A DNA stretch of 64,000 nt, from NCBI RefSeq assembly GCF_001661075.1, contig NZ_CP014870.1, positions 6,725,501-6,789,500 of the forward strand, in the 5' to 3' direction. The position numbers and the translations under genes were made by a program. The notes under the pieces are model-generated. The model ran no database searches. It was given only the letters and a program-made list of their open reading frames with translations, and was not told the DNA's origin. This document shows, piece by piece, positions 1-7,180 of the stretch. Each line of letters begins with the position of its first letter. Within the stretch, counting starts at the first letter, position 1. The stretch comes from Pseudomonas silesiensis (GTDB taxonomy: Bacteria; Pseudomonadota; Gammaproteobacteria; Pseudomonadales; Pseudomonadaceae).

Positions 1-1760
1 ATCGCCAGCGTCCAGCCCAGACCAATAATCACATTGACCTGCAGGGTCCGCCGGCATTGGCGACTCAAGCGCACACAGGTGCCGAGCCGCCGCAGGTCGC
101 TGCCGATCAGTACGATGTCGGCCGATGCCAGGGCGATGTCCGCTCCTCCCGCCCCCATGGCCACCCCGACGACGCCTGCCTTGAGCGCCAGGGAATCGTT
201 GATACCGTCCCCGACCACCATCGGCCGGAAGCCACTGCCGATTTCTTTCAGCACGCGATTGAGCTTGTCCTCGGGCAGGGCCTGCGCTTCGACATCACTG
301 ATACCGACATCACGCGCCAGCGTGTGTGCGACGCTGTGTCGATCACCTGTGAGCAACAACTGCCGACCCAATCCGAGCTCACGCAACTCGCTCAAGGCAA
401 AGCGCGCTTCGGGTTTGACGCTGTCAGCCAACAACAGCCAGGCGAGAAATTCACCATTGAGTGCCAGCCCGGCAATCGGGCCGTCGTGGTCGGGAACCGC
501 TGATGTGTCGATGCCCAACTGAGCGAACAACTCCGGCCGACCTAATGCCGCTTCGCCCTGCCCGGTCATTGCCACAACACCCAAACCCTGACGCTCGCGG
601 ATATCCGAGAGCAACAGAAAATGTTCTTGAGTCACCAGGCCGGCGAGCGCGCGGCTGACGGGATGACTACTGGCAGAACCGAGGCTGGCAGCCAATTGCA
701 GGACGTGGGTGCGATCCTCCAGCGGGCTGTCGATGGACTGCAAACGCAAGGTGCCAAAGGTCAGGGTTCCGGTCTTGTCGACCACCAGCGAAGTCAGGTC
801 TGCCAACTCTTCGAGAAACGCCGAACTGCGGATCAAAATCCCGTGACGAGCCGCCACGGCGACACCGGCAATCGCCGTGGCCGGTGCCGATAGCACCAGT
901 GCACAGGGACAGGCTGCCACCAACACGGCGAGCATCGCCTGAGCATCGTTGGTCACGAACCAGGTCACGGCCGCCAGCAGCAATACCAGAACCATGTAGC
1001 TGCCGGCATAGCGCTCCAGCAACCGCGTGATCGGCGGCTTGGATCGCTCGGCGTTTTGCATGAGCGCGATGACTTTGCCCAGGGTCGATTCATTGCCGGT
1101 GCGGGTTACTTCAATGCGCAACAAGCCATCAAGGTTGATCGCGCCACCGAATACTTGCATGCCGACAGCCGCTTCCAGCGGCACCGACTCACCGGTAATG
1201 GACGCAGTATCGAGACTCGCCTGGCCAGCTATAACCCGTCCGTCCGCTGGCACCCGATCACCCGCTCGTACCTCGACCACGTCACCACTCTTGAGCGTGC
1301 CGTTGTCGACTTCGACGATTGAACCGTCCGCCTGTACCCTGCGCGCATGGCTGCGTGTCAGCTTGCCGAGTGCACGAATCGCCTCCTGTGAACCGATCAC
1401 ACTGCGTTCTTCCAGGACATGGCCAAAGATCATGATGATCGGCAGTAGTGCAGCGGTCAGCAGATCGCCGGTGGCCCAGGCGCCGAGCATGGCCAGGGCG
1501 ATCAACTGATCGGTGATGCCGTGCAAACTCGGGTAACGCAGGCTGTACCACGCGGAGCGCATCACCGGCACGGCCACCAGTAACGAAGCAACCCCCAACA
1601 GTAACTGACTGATGCCCGTTTGCTGCGGCAATAACCAGCGCCAGATCAGTCCTAGTATGAGCAAGCCGAGGGCAAGCATCGCCAAGGTCAATTGGCGAGC
1701 GGCGCTGCGTTGTTCAGCCGAGGACAACAGGTTCGATGCGGCGGCAGTCGAGGCGGTCAT
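1..1760 (-). CDS. P1B-type heavy-metal translocating ATPase (C-terminus beyond the left edge)
   Basis: About 586 codons are visible and the C-terminus lies outside the window. Reading down from the ATG at 1760, hydrophobic segments precede the actuator motif TGES, then the membrane CPC metal-binding motif (ACPCALV), the phosphorylation motif DKTGTLT, an HP motif (SSHP) and the hinge GDGIND. CPC plus HP defines the heavy-metal P1B class, which moves soft metals such as Zn, Cd, Pb, Cu or Co out of the cytoplasm. No N-terminal CxxC metal-binding domain precedes the first membrane segment. The usual GDGxNDAP reads GDGINDSL here. The start codon overlaps the stop of the upstream SPFH gene (ATGA, 1757-1760), so the two are probably translationally coupled. 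The metal cannot be fixed from sequence; zinc is suggested by the operator-like repeat upstream of the operon. Confidence 0.9.
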   Translation of the reverse strand, partial: MTASTAAASNLLSSAEQRSAARQLTLAMLALGLLILGLIWRWLLPQQTGISQLLLGVASLLVAVPVMRSAWYSLRYPSLHGITDQLIALAMLGAWATGDLLTAALLPIIMIFGHVLEERSVIGSQEAIRALGKLTRSHARRVQADGSIVEVDNGTLKSGDVVEVRAGDRVPADGRVIAGQASLDTASITGESVPLEAAVGMQVFGGAINLDGLLRIEVTRTGNESTLGKVIALMQNAERSKPPITRLLERYAGSYMVLVLLLAAVTWFVTNDAQAMLAVLVAACPCALVLSAPATAIAGVAVAARHGILIRSSAFLEELADLTSLVVDKTGTLTFGTLRLQSIDSPLEDRTHVLQLAASLGSASSHPVSRALAGLVTQEHFLLLSDIRERQGLGVVAMTGQGEAALGRPELFAQLGIDTSAVPDHDGPIAGLALNGEFLAWLLLADSVKPEARFALSELRELGLGRQLLLTGDRHSVAHTLARDVGISDVEAQALPEDKLNRVLKEIGSGFRPMVVGDGINDSLALKAGVVGVAMGAGGADIALASADIVLIGSDLRRLGTCVRLSRQCRRTLQVNVIIGLGWTLA

Positions 1761-2815
1761 TGGGCAGCTCCCTGGATGATCAGGCGGGAATCGTCTTGCG
1801 GATTGACCGTAGTCACCGACCCGGCCTGACCGAGGATTTTCGGCATTCGCTCACGGTAGATACGCAGCAGCATTTGCGGGTCGCGGCCCTGCTGTTGCGC
1901 TGAAGCCAGGCTCAATACGGTGGCGGTGTCGGCAGAGGCTTTCGCCAGCCGTTCGCTGGCTTGGGCGTGGGCGACCTGTAACGTTCGGTCGGCTTGCTGG
2001 TTGGCGGTCTGGGTCAATTTCTCAGCTTCGGTACGCGCATTGGCCACCGCTTTATCGGCCTGCTGGCTTGCCGTCAGGACCGCATTGAACGCATTGACCG
2101 CTGGTCCCGGCAGACTGGATTGCACGTCGACGCGTGCCACTTCGATACCCAGCCCCTGCCCTGTCGCCGTCAATTGCGCCAAGCGCTGATTGATCCCCTG
2201 TACCAGATCGCCACGCAGACGCTCGCGTCTTTCCGCCGCCTTGTTATCCGCACCGATCAGCTCCGGTCGCGCCACCAGAATGGTGTCCAGGTCTCTGGCC
2301 GCAGTGAGTGCGACGGCGCTACGCGTGACCAATCTGTCCAGGGCCGGTAGCACATGTTCGCCTTGCAGGACGAAGGCATAGGGCTCGTTGACCTTATAGA
2401 ACACCCGCACATCCAGCTGCACCACACCCGCGTCACCGGTCAAAAGATAACCGGAGCCGGCCAGCGCGTCACTGAGAGGTGTGGCGAACGTAGCGACCCG
2501 ATCGGCCTGCATGGCAGTATCGCTGCGCAATAGATTTTCAATTCGACGCTCGATAACCCGGTCTGCCGCCGGCAACAGAATGACCTGCTCAAACGGTCGC
2601 GGCCACGCCAACAACAACCCGGCATTCTGCACGCGATCGAGGGCGCCGAAATGCATGACAACCGCACGATTTTGCGGATCGATCTGCCGCACGTTGGAAA
2701 ATGCCCAAGCCAGTGCGGCGAGAATAGTCACCGCATACAGGGCAAGGAAAGCTAATCGCCCTGCCTGAATCCAAGGGCTATTCAACTCGTTTGTTCCACG
2801 TGGAACCAAACTCAT
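1757..2815 (-). CDS. SPFH/band-7 membrane protein, HflK/HflC-like (third of three)
   Basis: The 352-residue protein has one N-terminal membrane segment (about residues 20-40, LAFLALYAVTILAALAWAF), then a stomatin/prohibitin/HflK-type domain (RAVVMHFG near 55) and a long Ala/Gln/Glu-rich helical region (about 235-310) as in oligomeric SPFH proteins. HflK and HflC proper form a periplasm-facing cage around the FtsH protease. This is a paralogue placed with a metal pump, so a role in scaffolding or quality control of that pump is an inference. Start ATG at 2815 overlaps the upstream stop (ATGA). Codons 4-8 contain a perfect parS site. Likely annotated elsewhere as protease modulator HflK or HflC. 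Confidence 0.85.
   Translation of the reverse strand: MSLVPRGTNELNSPWIQAGRLAFLALYAVTILAALAWAFSNVRQIDPQNRAVVMHFGALDRVQNAGLLLAWPRPFEQVILLPAADRVIERRIENLLRSDTAMQADRVATFATPLSDALAGSGYLLTGDAGVVQLDVRVFYKVNEPYAFVLQGEHVLPALDRLVTRSAVALTAARDLDTILVARPELIGADNKAAERRERLRGDLVQGINQRLAQLTATGQGLGIEVARVDVQSSLPGPAVNAFNAVLTASQQADKAVANARTEAEKLTQTANQQADRTLQVAHAQASERLAKASADTATVLSLASAQQQGRDPQMLLRIYRERMPKILGQAGSVTTVNPQDDSRLIIQGAAQ
2792..2807. other. parS: parS centromere-like site at the start of an SPFH gene
   Basis: TGTTCCACGTGGAACC is a perfect Pseudomonas parS. It falls within codons 3-8 of the 352-aa SPFH gene, about 35 kb from oriC on the side opposite to recF. ParB should load here. Confidence 0.88.
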
Positions 2816-3852
2816 GGCTGCGACCCGGTCTTGTTTTCGACGGTCGGCGGGCCGTCAACCAGCACTCTGAAGGGCGCGGCGTCGGTGCGTAAAATCAGTT
2901 TGGTACCGGGCGTGACGATGGTGCCCAGCGTGTCCAACGAGCGCAGCAGATTGTACAGCTGCGGCGACCCGGCATACGCACGACCGTAAATCTGTGCGGC
3001 TTCGACCCGGGATTGGGCTTCGATCTCGGCCGCCTTGACCGTGGCATCGGCCTGGACGATTCGCGCATCCCGTTCCGCCGCGGAACGAATTTGAGCCGCT
3101 TCGCGTTTGCCTATGGCCGTGCGTTCGGTGGCAATTGTTTCACGCTCGGCGCGCATGCGATCGACTGTGGCGGTGAGGGTTACCGACGGCAAGGTCAGGC
3201 GTTCGATGCCGACTTGCACAACCCGCACGCCATAGGTCGTCAGTAATTGTTGATCGATTTGCTGACGCAACTGCGTTTCGAAATCGGCAATGCGCACCTG
3301 ATTCGCGTCGGTGTTCACCAGGTTGGCCAGGTCAAAACTGCTGGCCGTGGTTTCCAGCGCCGAACCGACGAAGGTGCGTATTTGCCGCGCGGCTTCGTCC
3401 GGCTGATTCTGCACAGCGCGCATGAAGCGCTGAACATTGTCCGGGTCACCTTGCACCTGCCACGCCACGTAAGCCTGAACAATGATGCGCAAACCGTCCC
3501 GTGTGCCCACATCCTGCAAACCGCTGGAGGTGGTGCGCAATCGCAGGTCGACCGGAATTGCCGCTTCGAACGGCGCCGGCCAACGCCAGCCAAGACCAGG
3601 TTCGAGCAACACGCGCGATGGATTGCCAAAGCGCGTGATCACCGTAGCCTCCCCGGACCGTACTTGCACCAGGCTCGCTGCCGCGACGGCGAACGCCACC
3701 AGCAGCGCAGCCCAGCCCATGCGTCGCCACGGAAACGGGCTAGCTTGTTGTGGGTCACCGTGGTGGTGATGGTGATGTCCATGGTGATGCCCGCCATGGC
3801 CATGATCATGATCATGATCGCTGTGGTCAGCGTGTGCGTGCGACTGGCTCAA
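2812..3852 (-). CDS. SPFH/band-7 membrane protein with histidine-rich N-terminus (second of three)
   Basis: The protein is 346 residues. Residues about 5-33 alternate His and Asp and end in a run of six histidines, which looks like a metal-binding tail on the cytoplasmic side of the single membrane segment (about 46-64). The SPFH domain follows (GEATVITRFGNP) with an Ala-rich helical region near residues 225-290. His-rich tails of this kind bind Zn or Ni in metal transporters and chaperones; the function here is inferred from that likeness. The start is a TTG at 3852 overlapping the upstream stop as TTGA, preceded by AGGAG seven bases upstream. No ATG is available before the His-rich stretch. 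Confidence 0.85.
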   Translation of the reverse strand: MSQSHAHADHSDHDHDHGHGGHHHGHHHHHHGDPQQASPFPWRRMGWAALLVAFAVAAASLVQVRSGEATVITRFGNPSRVLLEPGLGWRWPAPFEAAIPVDLRLRTTSSGLQDVGTRDGLRIIVQAYVAWQVQGDPDNVQRFMRAVQNQPDEAARQIRTFVGSALETTASSFDLANLVNTDANQVRIADFETQLRQQIDQQLLTTYGVRVVQVGIERLTLPSVTLTATVDRMRAERETIATERTAIGKREAAQIRSAAERDARIVQADATVKAAEIEAQSRVEAAQIYGRAYAGSPQLYNLLRSLDTLGTIVTPGTKLILRTDAAPFRVLVDGPPTVENKTGSQP

Positions 3853-5807
3853 TGGGCAGCTCCTGGTTGAGCGGATTGGCTCGGCGGCACAGGGTCAGCC
3901 GGCAGGGTGAAGGTACGCAGGTCGATGGTCGGCGCATGGTTGCTGCCGCCTAAACGATGATCGAGCACCAGTAGTTGTGCAGTGGCCAGGCCTCGGGACA
4001 GTTGGCTGAAGTACTGCTCCAGCACAAAGGCTTGGCCAGCACTGGCGTAAGCCTTTTGTTCGGCGCTGAACTTCAGGTCCGCCGCTTGGGCGGTGGCGTT
4101 GATTTCACGCGCGCTGGCTGTCGCCTGGTCGCGGGCGATGCTGGCCTGCAATTGCGCCTGATGGGTGGCCTCCGCTGCCGCACCGCGTTCGCGCGCGATC
4201 AATGCCTGAGCACCAATCTGTGCCGCTTGCACCCCGTGATAGGCGTTAGCTGCCCCCGCCGGCGGATGAATCGCCTCGACCACGGTGGCGAGAATTTCCA
4301 CCCCGCTGTCGAGTTTCTGCAGATCGGCTTGTACCGCCCGGCCGATTTCTTCGGCGAGCCCTACCCGGTCGTCACCCAGTAAACCGTCGAGGGTGCGTGA
4401 TGCGAAGTCGAGAACCAGGATCCGGCTGGCGGTGCTGCGGATCAGGGTCGGTACATCGGCAGTGTTGTAAGTCGCCGCTAGAGCAGCCTGATCACTCAGG
4501 CCGATGCGGTAGACGAAACGCACATCCATGTTGACGATCTGGAAGCTCTGCTTGTCGGCTCGGCTACTGGCGATAACCTGGGATTTGTCATTCACGTGGC
4601 TCGCGTCCCACAAACGATTGGCAATCGCCGGCGCCGGGCCTTCGGCGGGTTCGGCAACAACCGCGGATGCCGTTTCGCCAACACTGGTGGCCAACTCGTG
4701 GACCACGCCGTTTTCAACGTACAGCACTCGGCCGAGCGGCCAAGGCAACCCCCCGTGTAAACCAGGACCGAAGACCTCCACCGGTTTGCCGAAGCGCTCG
4801 TAGATGCCTCGCCCGTGCATGGGGATTTCGTGAATGCCGGTGAGCGACCAACCCACGACCGAAACCACTGCCAGCACTGGCAAAAAGGCCCGGCGCATGT
4901 AGGTGAAGGCCCAGATCTGCCGCAGATCTATGCCGAAACGGTTGTGCAGTTCATGCTGCAGCGCCAGCAAGGGTTGTGGTGGCCAGCGCAGCATATCGGC
5001 AATGAAGCTTCGCGCCAGCATTGCCGGTTCGAGTCGTTCCTGCCTGGGGCTGAACAATGACAACACGGCGCGCAACAGCATTTCGACGGCAACAAGCCCC
5101 GGTAACAGGCCGATCAGGACGGCCAGCCGTACCGGCCAGACGGAGGTCTCATTGGCGAATAGCAGGCAGAGAGCGCTCAACAACAGGCAGCTGATTGCTA
5201 CACGCGTCAGCTGCGCCAACGGCCCTGCTTCGGGCCATTGGCCTGGGTTTTCCTGGGTCAGTTGACGTTCCAGCACCAGCAAACCGAAAGCCAGCAATAA
5301 CGACAGTGCAGCACCGACACTGGCTGAGACGCCGAGAGCGGCTGGCGGCAACTCAAGGTTCCAGGCCTGTTCAATGCTCAACAGCGTCAACAGCGCCCAC
5401 CCGCCCAGCCACAACGTCGGCGCGCCAATCTGCATCAGCATTCTCAGCCAGTGCTGATGAAGTCGATCCAGCAGCCGTTCGTACCATCCGTTTGGGCTAA
5501 TCGCTTGTTCAATAACCGCCGCCGGTATAGACGGACTCATCGCTTGGGCGCGCCACTGCGTCACCCACCAGGCCGACTGAAGCCCGGCAACCAGCACCAG
5601 CAAACCGGCGCTTTGATGGGTCAGCACTGCCGCCCAAAGTGACTGAGGTGCGAACAGCCCGACAAAAAATGCCAGTACCAGCCCTGTCGCCGCCAGCGCT
5701 CCCAAGCCAATGGCGAACTGTCGCAAGCGCCGGCTTTGAAAAACTGCCTGCTGAAAGCGCGGCAGCCCGGCTACCTGAGCTCCATCATCATCCAGATCGA
5801 CTTGCAT
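3849..5807 (-). CDS. Multi-span SPFH/band-7 protein, HflK-like (first gene of the metal operon)
   Basis: At 652 residues it is far longer than classical HflK. The N-terminal half has about six hydrophobic segments (near 33-54, 61-82, 126-147, 155-178, 200-218 and 222-250), a further one near 303-325 leads into the SPFH domain (GIYERFGKPVEVFGPGLH), and an Ala-rich helical C-terminus ends in a Pro-rich tail. It opens the operon with two more SPFH proteins and a P1B ATPase, all joined by 4-base overlaps, which suggests a stoichiometric membrane complex. The ATG at 5807 has GGGGTGGT just upstream and follows a palindromic Zur-like site. Membrane topology should be confirmed by prediction. Confidence 0.85.
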   Translation of the reverse strand: MQVDLDDDGAQVAGLPRFQQAVFQSRRLRQFAIGLGALAATGLVLAFFVGLFAPQSLWAAVLTHQSAGLLVLVAGLQSAWWVTQWRAQAMSPSIPAAVIEQAISPNGWYERLLDRLHQHWLRMLMQIGAPTLWLGGWALLTLLSIEQAWNLELPPAALGVSASVGAALSLLLAFGLLVLERQLTQENPGQWPEAGPLAQLTRVAISCLLLSALCLLFANETSVWPVRLAVLIGLLPGLVAVEMLLRAVLSLFSPRQERLEPAMLARSFIADMLRWPPQPLLALQHELHNRFGIDLRQIWAFTYMRRAFLPVLAVVSVVGWSLTGIHEIPMHGRGIYERFGKPVEVFGPGLHGGLPWPLGRVLYVENGVVHELATSVGETASAVVAEPAEGPAPAIANRLWDASHVNDKSQVIASSRADKQSFQIVNMDVRFVYRIGLSDQAALAATYNTADVPTLIRSTASRILVLDFASRTLDGLLGDDRVGLAEEIGRAVQADLQKLDSGVEILATVVEAIHPPAGAANAYHGVQAAQIGAQALIARERGAAAEATHQAQLQASIARDQATASAREINATAQAADLKFSAEQKAYASAGQAFVLEQYFSQLSRGLATAQLLVLDHRLGGSNHAPTIDLRTFTLPADPVPPSQSAQPGAAH

Positions 5808-5837
5808 ACCACCCCAGTGTTCAGCGTTTCACATCAG

Positions 5838-5856
5838 TTCGTTACGATATAACGAA
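5838..5856. promoter_or_regulatory. Zur-like operator before the SPFH/P1B-ATPase operon
   Basis: TTCGTTACGATATAACGAA is a perfect inverted repeat with 7-base arms and a 5-base spacer, 31-49 bases upstream of the first start codon of the operon. Its core GTTACGATATAAC agrees with the proteobacterial Zur-box consensus GTTATANTATAAC at all but two of the defined positions. On the minus strand TTATAT inside the repeat could be a -10 element, so binding would block transcription. Assignment to Zur is inference; an ArsR/SmtB-type regulator is an alternative. Confidence 0.6.
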
Positions 5857-5931
5857 ATGGGTGAAATTTTTGTATTGTTTCGACATACCGGGATTACGCC
5901 GGAGCTGGGGCAGCGGGCAATTTTTAACGAT

Positions 5932-6405
5932 TCAGGCGGGCAAATGGCCCAACGGCAACGCACCCGGGGTCTTCACCGTGTGAATCGCAAAGTTGCTGCG
6001 GATGTCACTCACCCCTGGCAGCTTCAACAGGCGCCCAGTGAGAAAACGGTCATAGGCACGCAAATCCGGCACCACCACCTGCAGCAGAAAATCCGATTCC
6101 CCCGATACCAGGAATGCCGAAATTACCTCCGGCAATGCCGTCACGGCCAAACGAAAGGATTCCGCCTGTTCATCGTTGTGGCGCTCGACCTTGACCCCGA
6201 CAAACACCGTCAGCCCCAGCCCGACTTCATCGCGATCAAGAGTGGCTTGATAGCCGCGAATCACCCCGGCTTCTTCGAGCATCCGCACCCTGCGCAAACA
6301 AGGCGATGCGGACAGCCCGATCTCGTCGGCGAGTTGCACATTGCTCAGGCGACCGTCCCGTTGCAGCGCTGCGAGTATCTTGCGGTCATAGGAATCGAGT
6401 TTCAT
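5932..6405 (-). CDS. Lrp/AsnC-family transcriptional regulator
   Basis: The 157-residue product has the N-terminal helix-turn-helix of the family (LDSYDRKILAALQRDGRLSNVQLADEIGLSASPCLRRVRMLEEAGVI) and a C-terminal RAM/AsnC effector domain. ATG at 6405 was chosen over an in-frame start farther upstream because it gives the usual family start and length. It is divergent from a LysE-type exporter at 6551, the classic arrangement in which an Lrp-like protein senses an amino acid and controls its exporter. The effector cannot be named from sequence. Confidence 0.9.
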   Translation of the reverse strand: MKLDSYDRKILAALQRDGRLSNVQLADEIGLSASPCLRRVRMLEEAGVIRGYQATLDRDEVGLGLTVFVGVKVERHNDEQAESFRLAVTALPEVISAFLVSGESDFLLQVVVPDLRAYDRFLTGRLLKLPGVSDIRSNFAIHTVKTPGALPLGHLPA

Positions 6406-6425
6406 GGTTTGGCAGATCCTGATGG

Positions 6426-6440
6426 TGTATCGCGTATACA
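6426..6440. promoter_or_regulatory. Inverted repeat in the Lrp/LysE divergent region
   Basis: TGTATCGCGTATACA has perfect 5-base arms (TGTAT/ATACA) around CGCGT. It lies 21 bases upstream of the Lrp-family start and about 110 bases before the exporter start, a suitable place for autoregulation and exporter control by the Lrp protein. The assignment is inferred from position and symmetry only. Confidence 0.4.
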
Positions 6441-6550
6441 GTGAAAGATTATGCCAATACCAGAGGGTTTGTAAGCAAACTACGCAAGCACCTGCCCTGC
6501 CCCTCAGCCCTAGACTGAGCGTACCGAATCGACAACGAATGGGGTGCAAG

Positions 6551-7180
6551 GTGGCAGGATACTGGCTGTTTTTCATAGCGTTGGCGGTGGTTTATCTGCT
6601 CCCTGGACCGGACATGATCCTGCTGTTGCAGACCGGCGCCCGTCAGGGCAAAGGCGCCGCGTTGGCGACGGCGGTAGGCTTGGGCATTGCCCGGGGTTGC
6701 CATGTGGCATTGGCGGCGCTGGGCCTGGCGACACTGTTCAAAGTTGCGCCCTGGACCTTCGACGTAGTCCGTCTGGTCGGGGCTGCATATTTACTGTGGA
6801 TCGGCATTCAGTGTCTGCGAACCACACTGCTGCCGAATTTGAATGGTGCACAAGCCTCCTCCGGGAAATCCCATTGGCGCGCAGCAATCCAGCGCGGTTT
6901 GCTCACCAACCTGCTTAACCCCAAAGCGCTGCTGTTCTGCTCGGTTCTGTTGCCGCAATTCATCAATCCTGAGGCGGGCCCGGTACTCGCACAGTTTGCG
7001 ACCTTGGGTGTGATACTGGTCGGCGTCGGCTTATTGTTCGACAGCGCCTACGCCCTGGCCGGCGCCGCGCTCGGCCGCTGGCTGCAACGCAGTCCATCGG
7101 CCCAGCGTTTACAGCAATGGCTGTTCGGTAGCCTGCTGATCGGTTTCGCGGTGCGATTGACGTTCGTGCAACAGGCCTGA
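6551..7180 (+). CDS. LysE/RhtB-family amino-acid exporter
   Basis: The 209-residue inner-membrane protein has the family N-terminus AGYWLFFIALAVVYLLPGPDMILLLQTGARQG with the PGP motif, and about six hydrophobic segments. The family exports amino acids such as lysine, threonine or homoserine. GTG at 6551 is preferred because relatives start with M-A-G-Y-W and GGGG precedes it; an ATG at 6539 in the same frame would add four residues. It is divergent from the Lrp regulator, and its stop abuts the stop of the convergent gene at 7181 with no gap. Confidence 0.85.
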   Translation: MAGYWLFFIALAVVYLLPGPDMILLLQTGARQGKGAALATAVGLGIARGCHVALAALGLATLFKVAPWTFDVVRLVGAAYLLWIGIQCLRTTLLPNLNGAQASSGKSHWRAAIQRGLLTNLLNPKALLFCSVLLPQFINPEAGPVLAQFATLGVILVGVGLLFDSAYALAGAALGRWLQRSPSAQRLQQWLFGSLLIGFAVRLTFVQQA

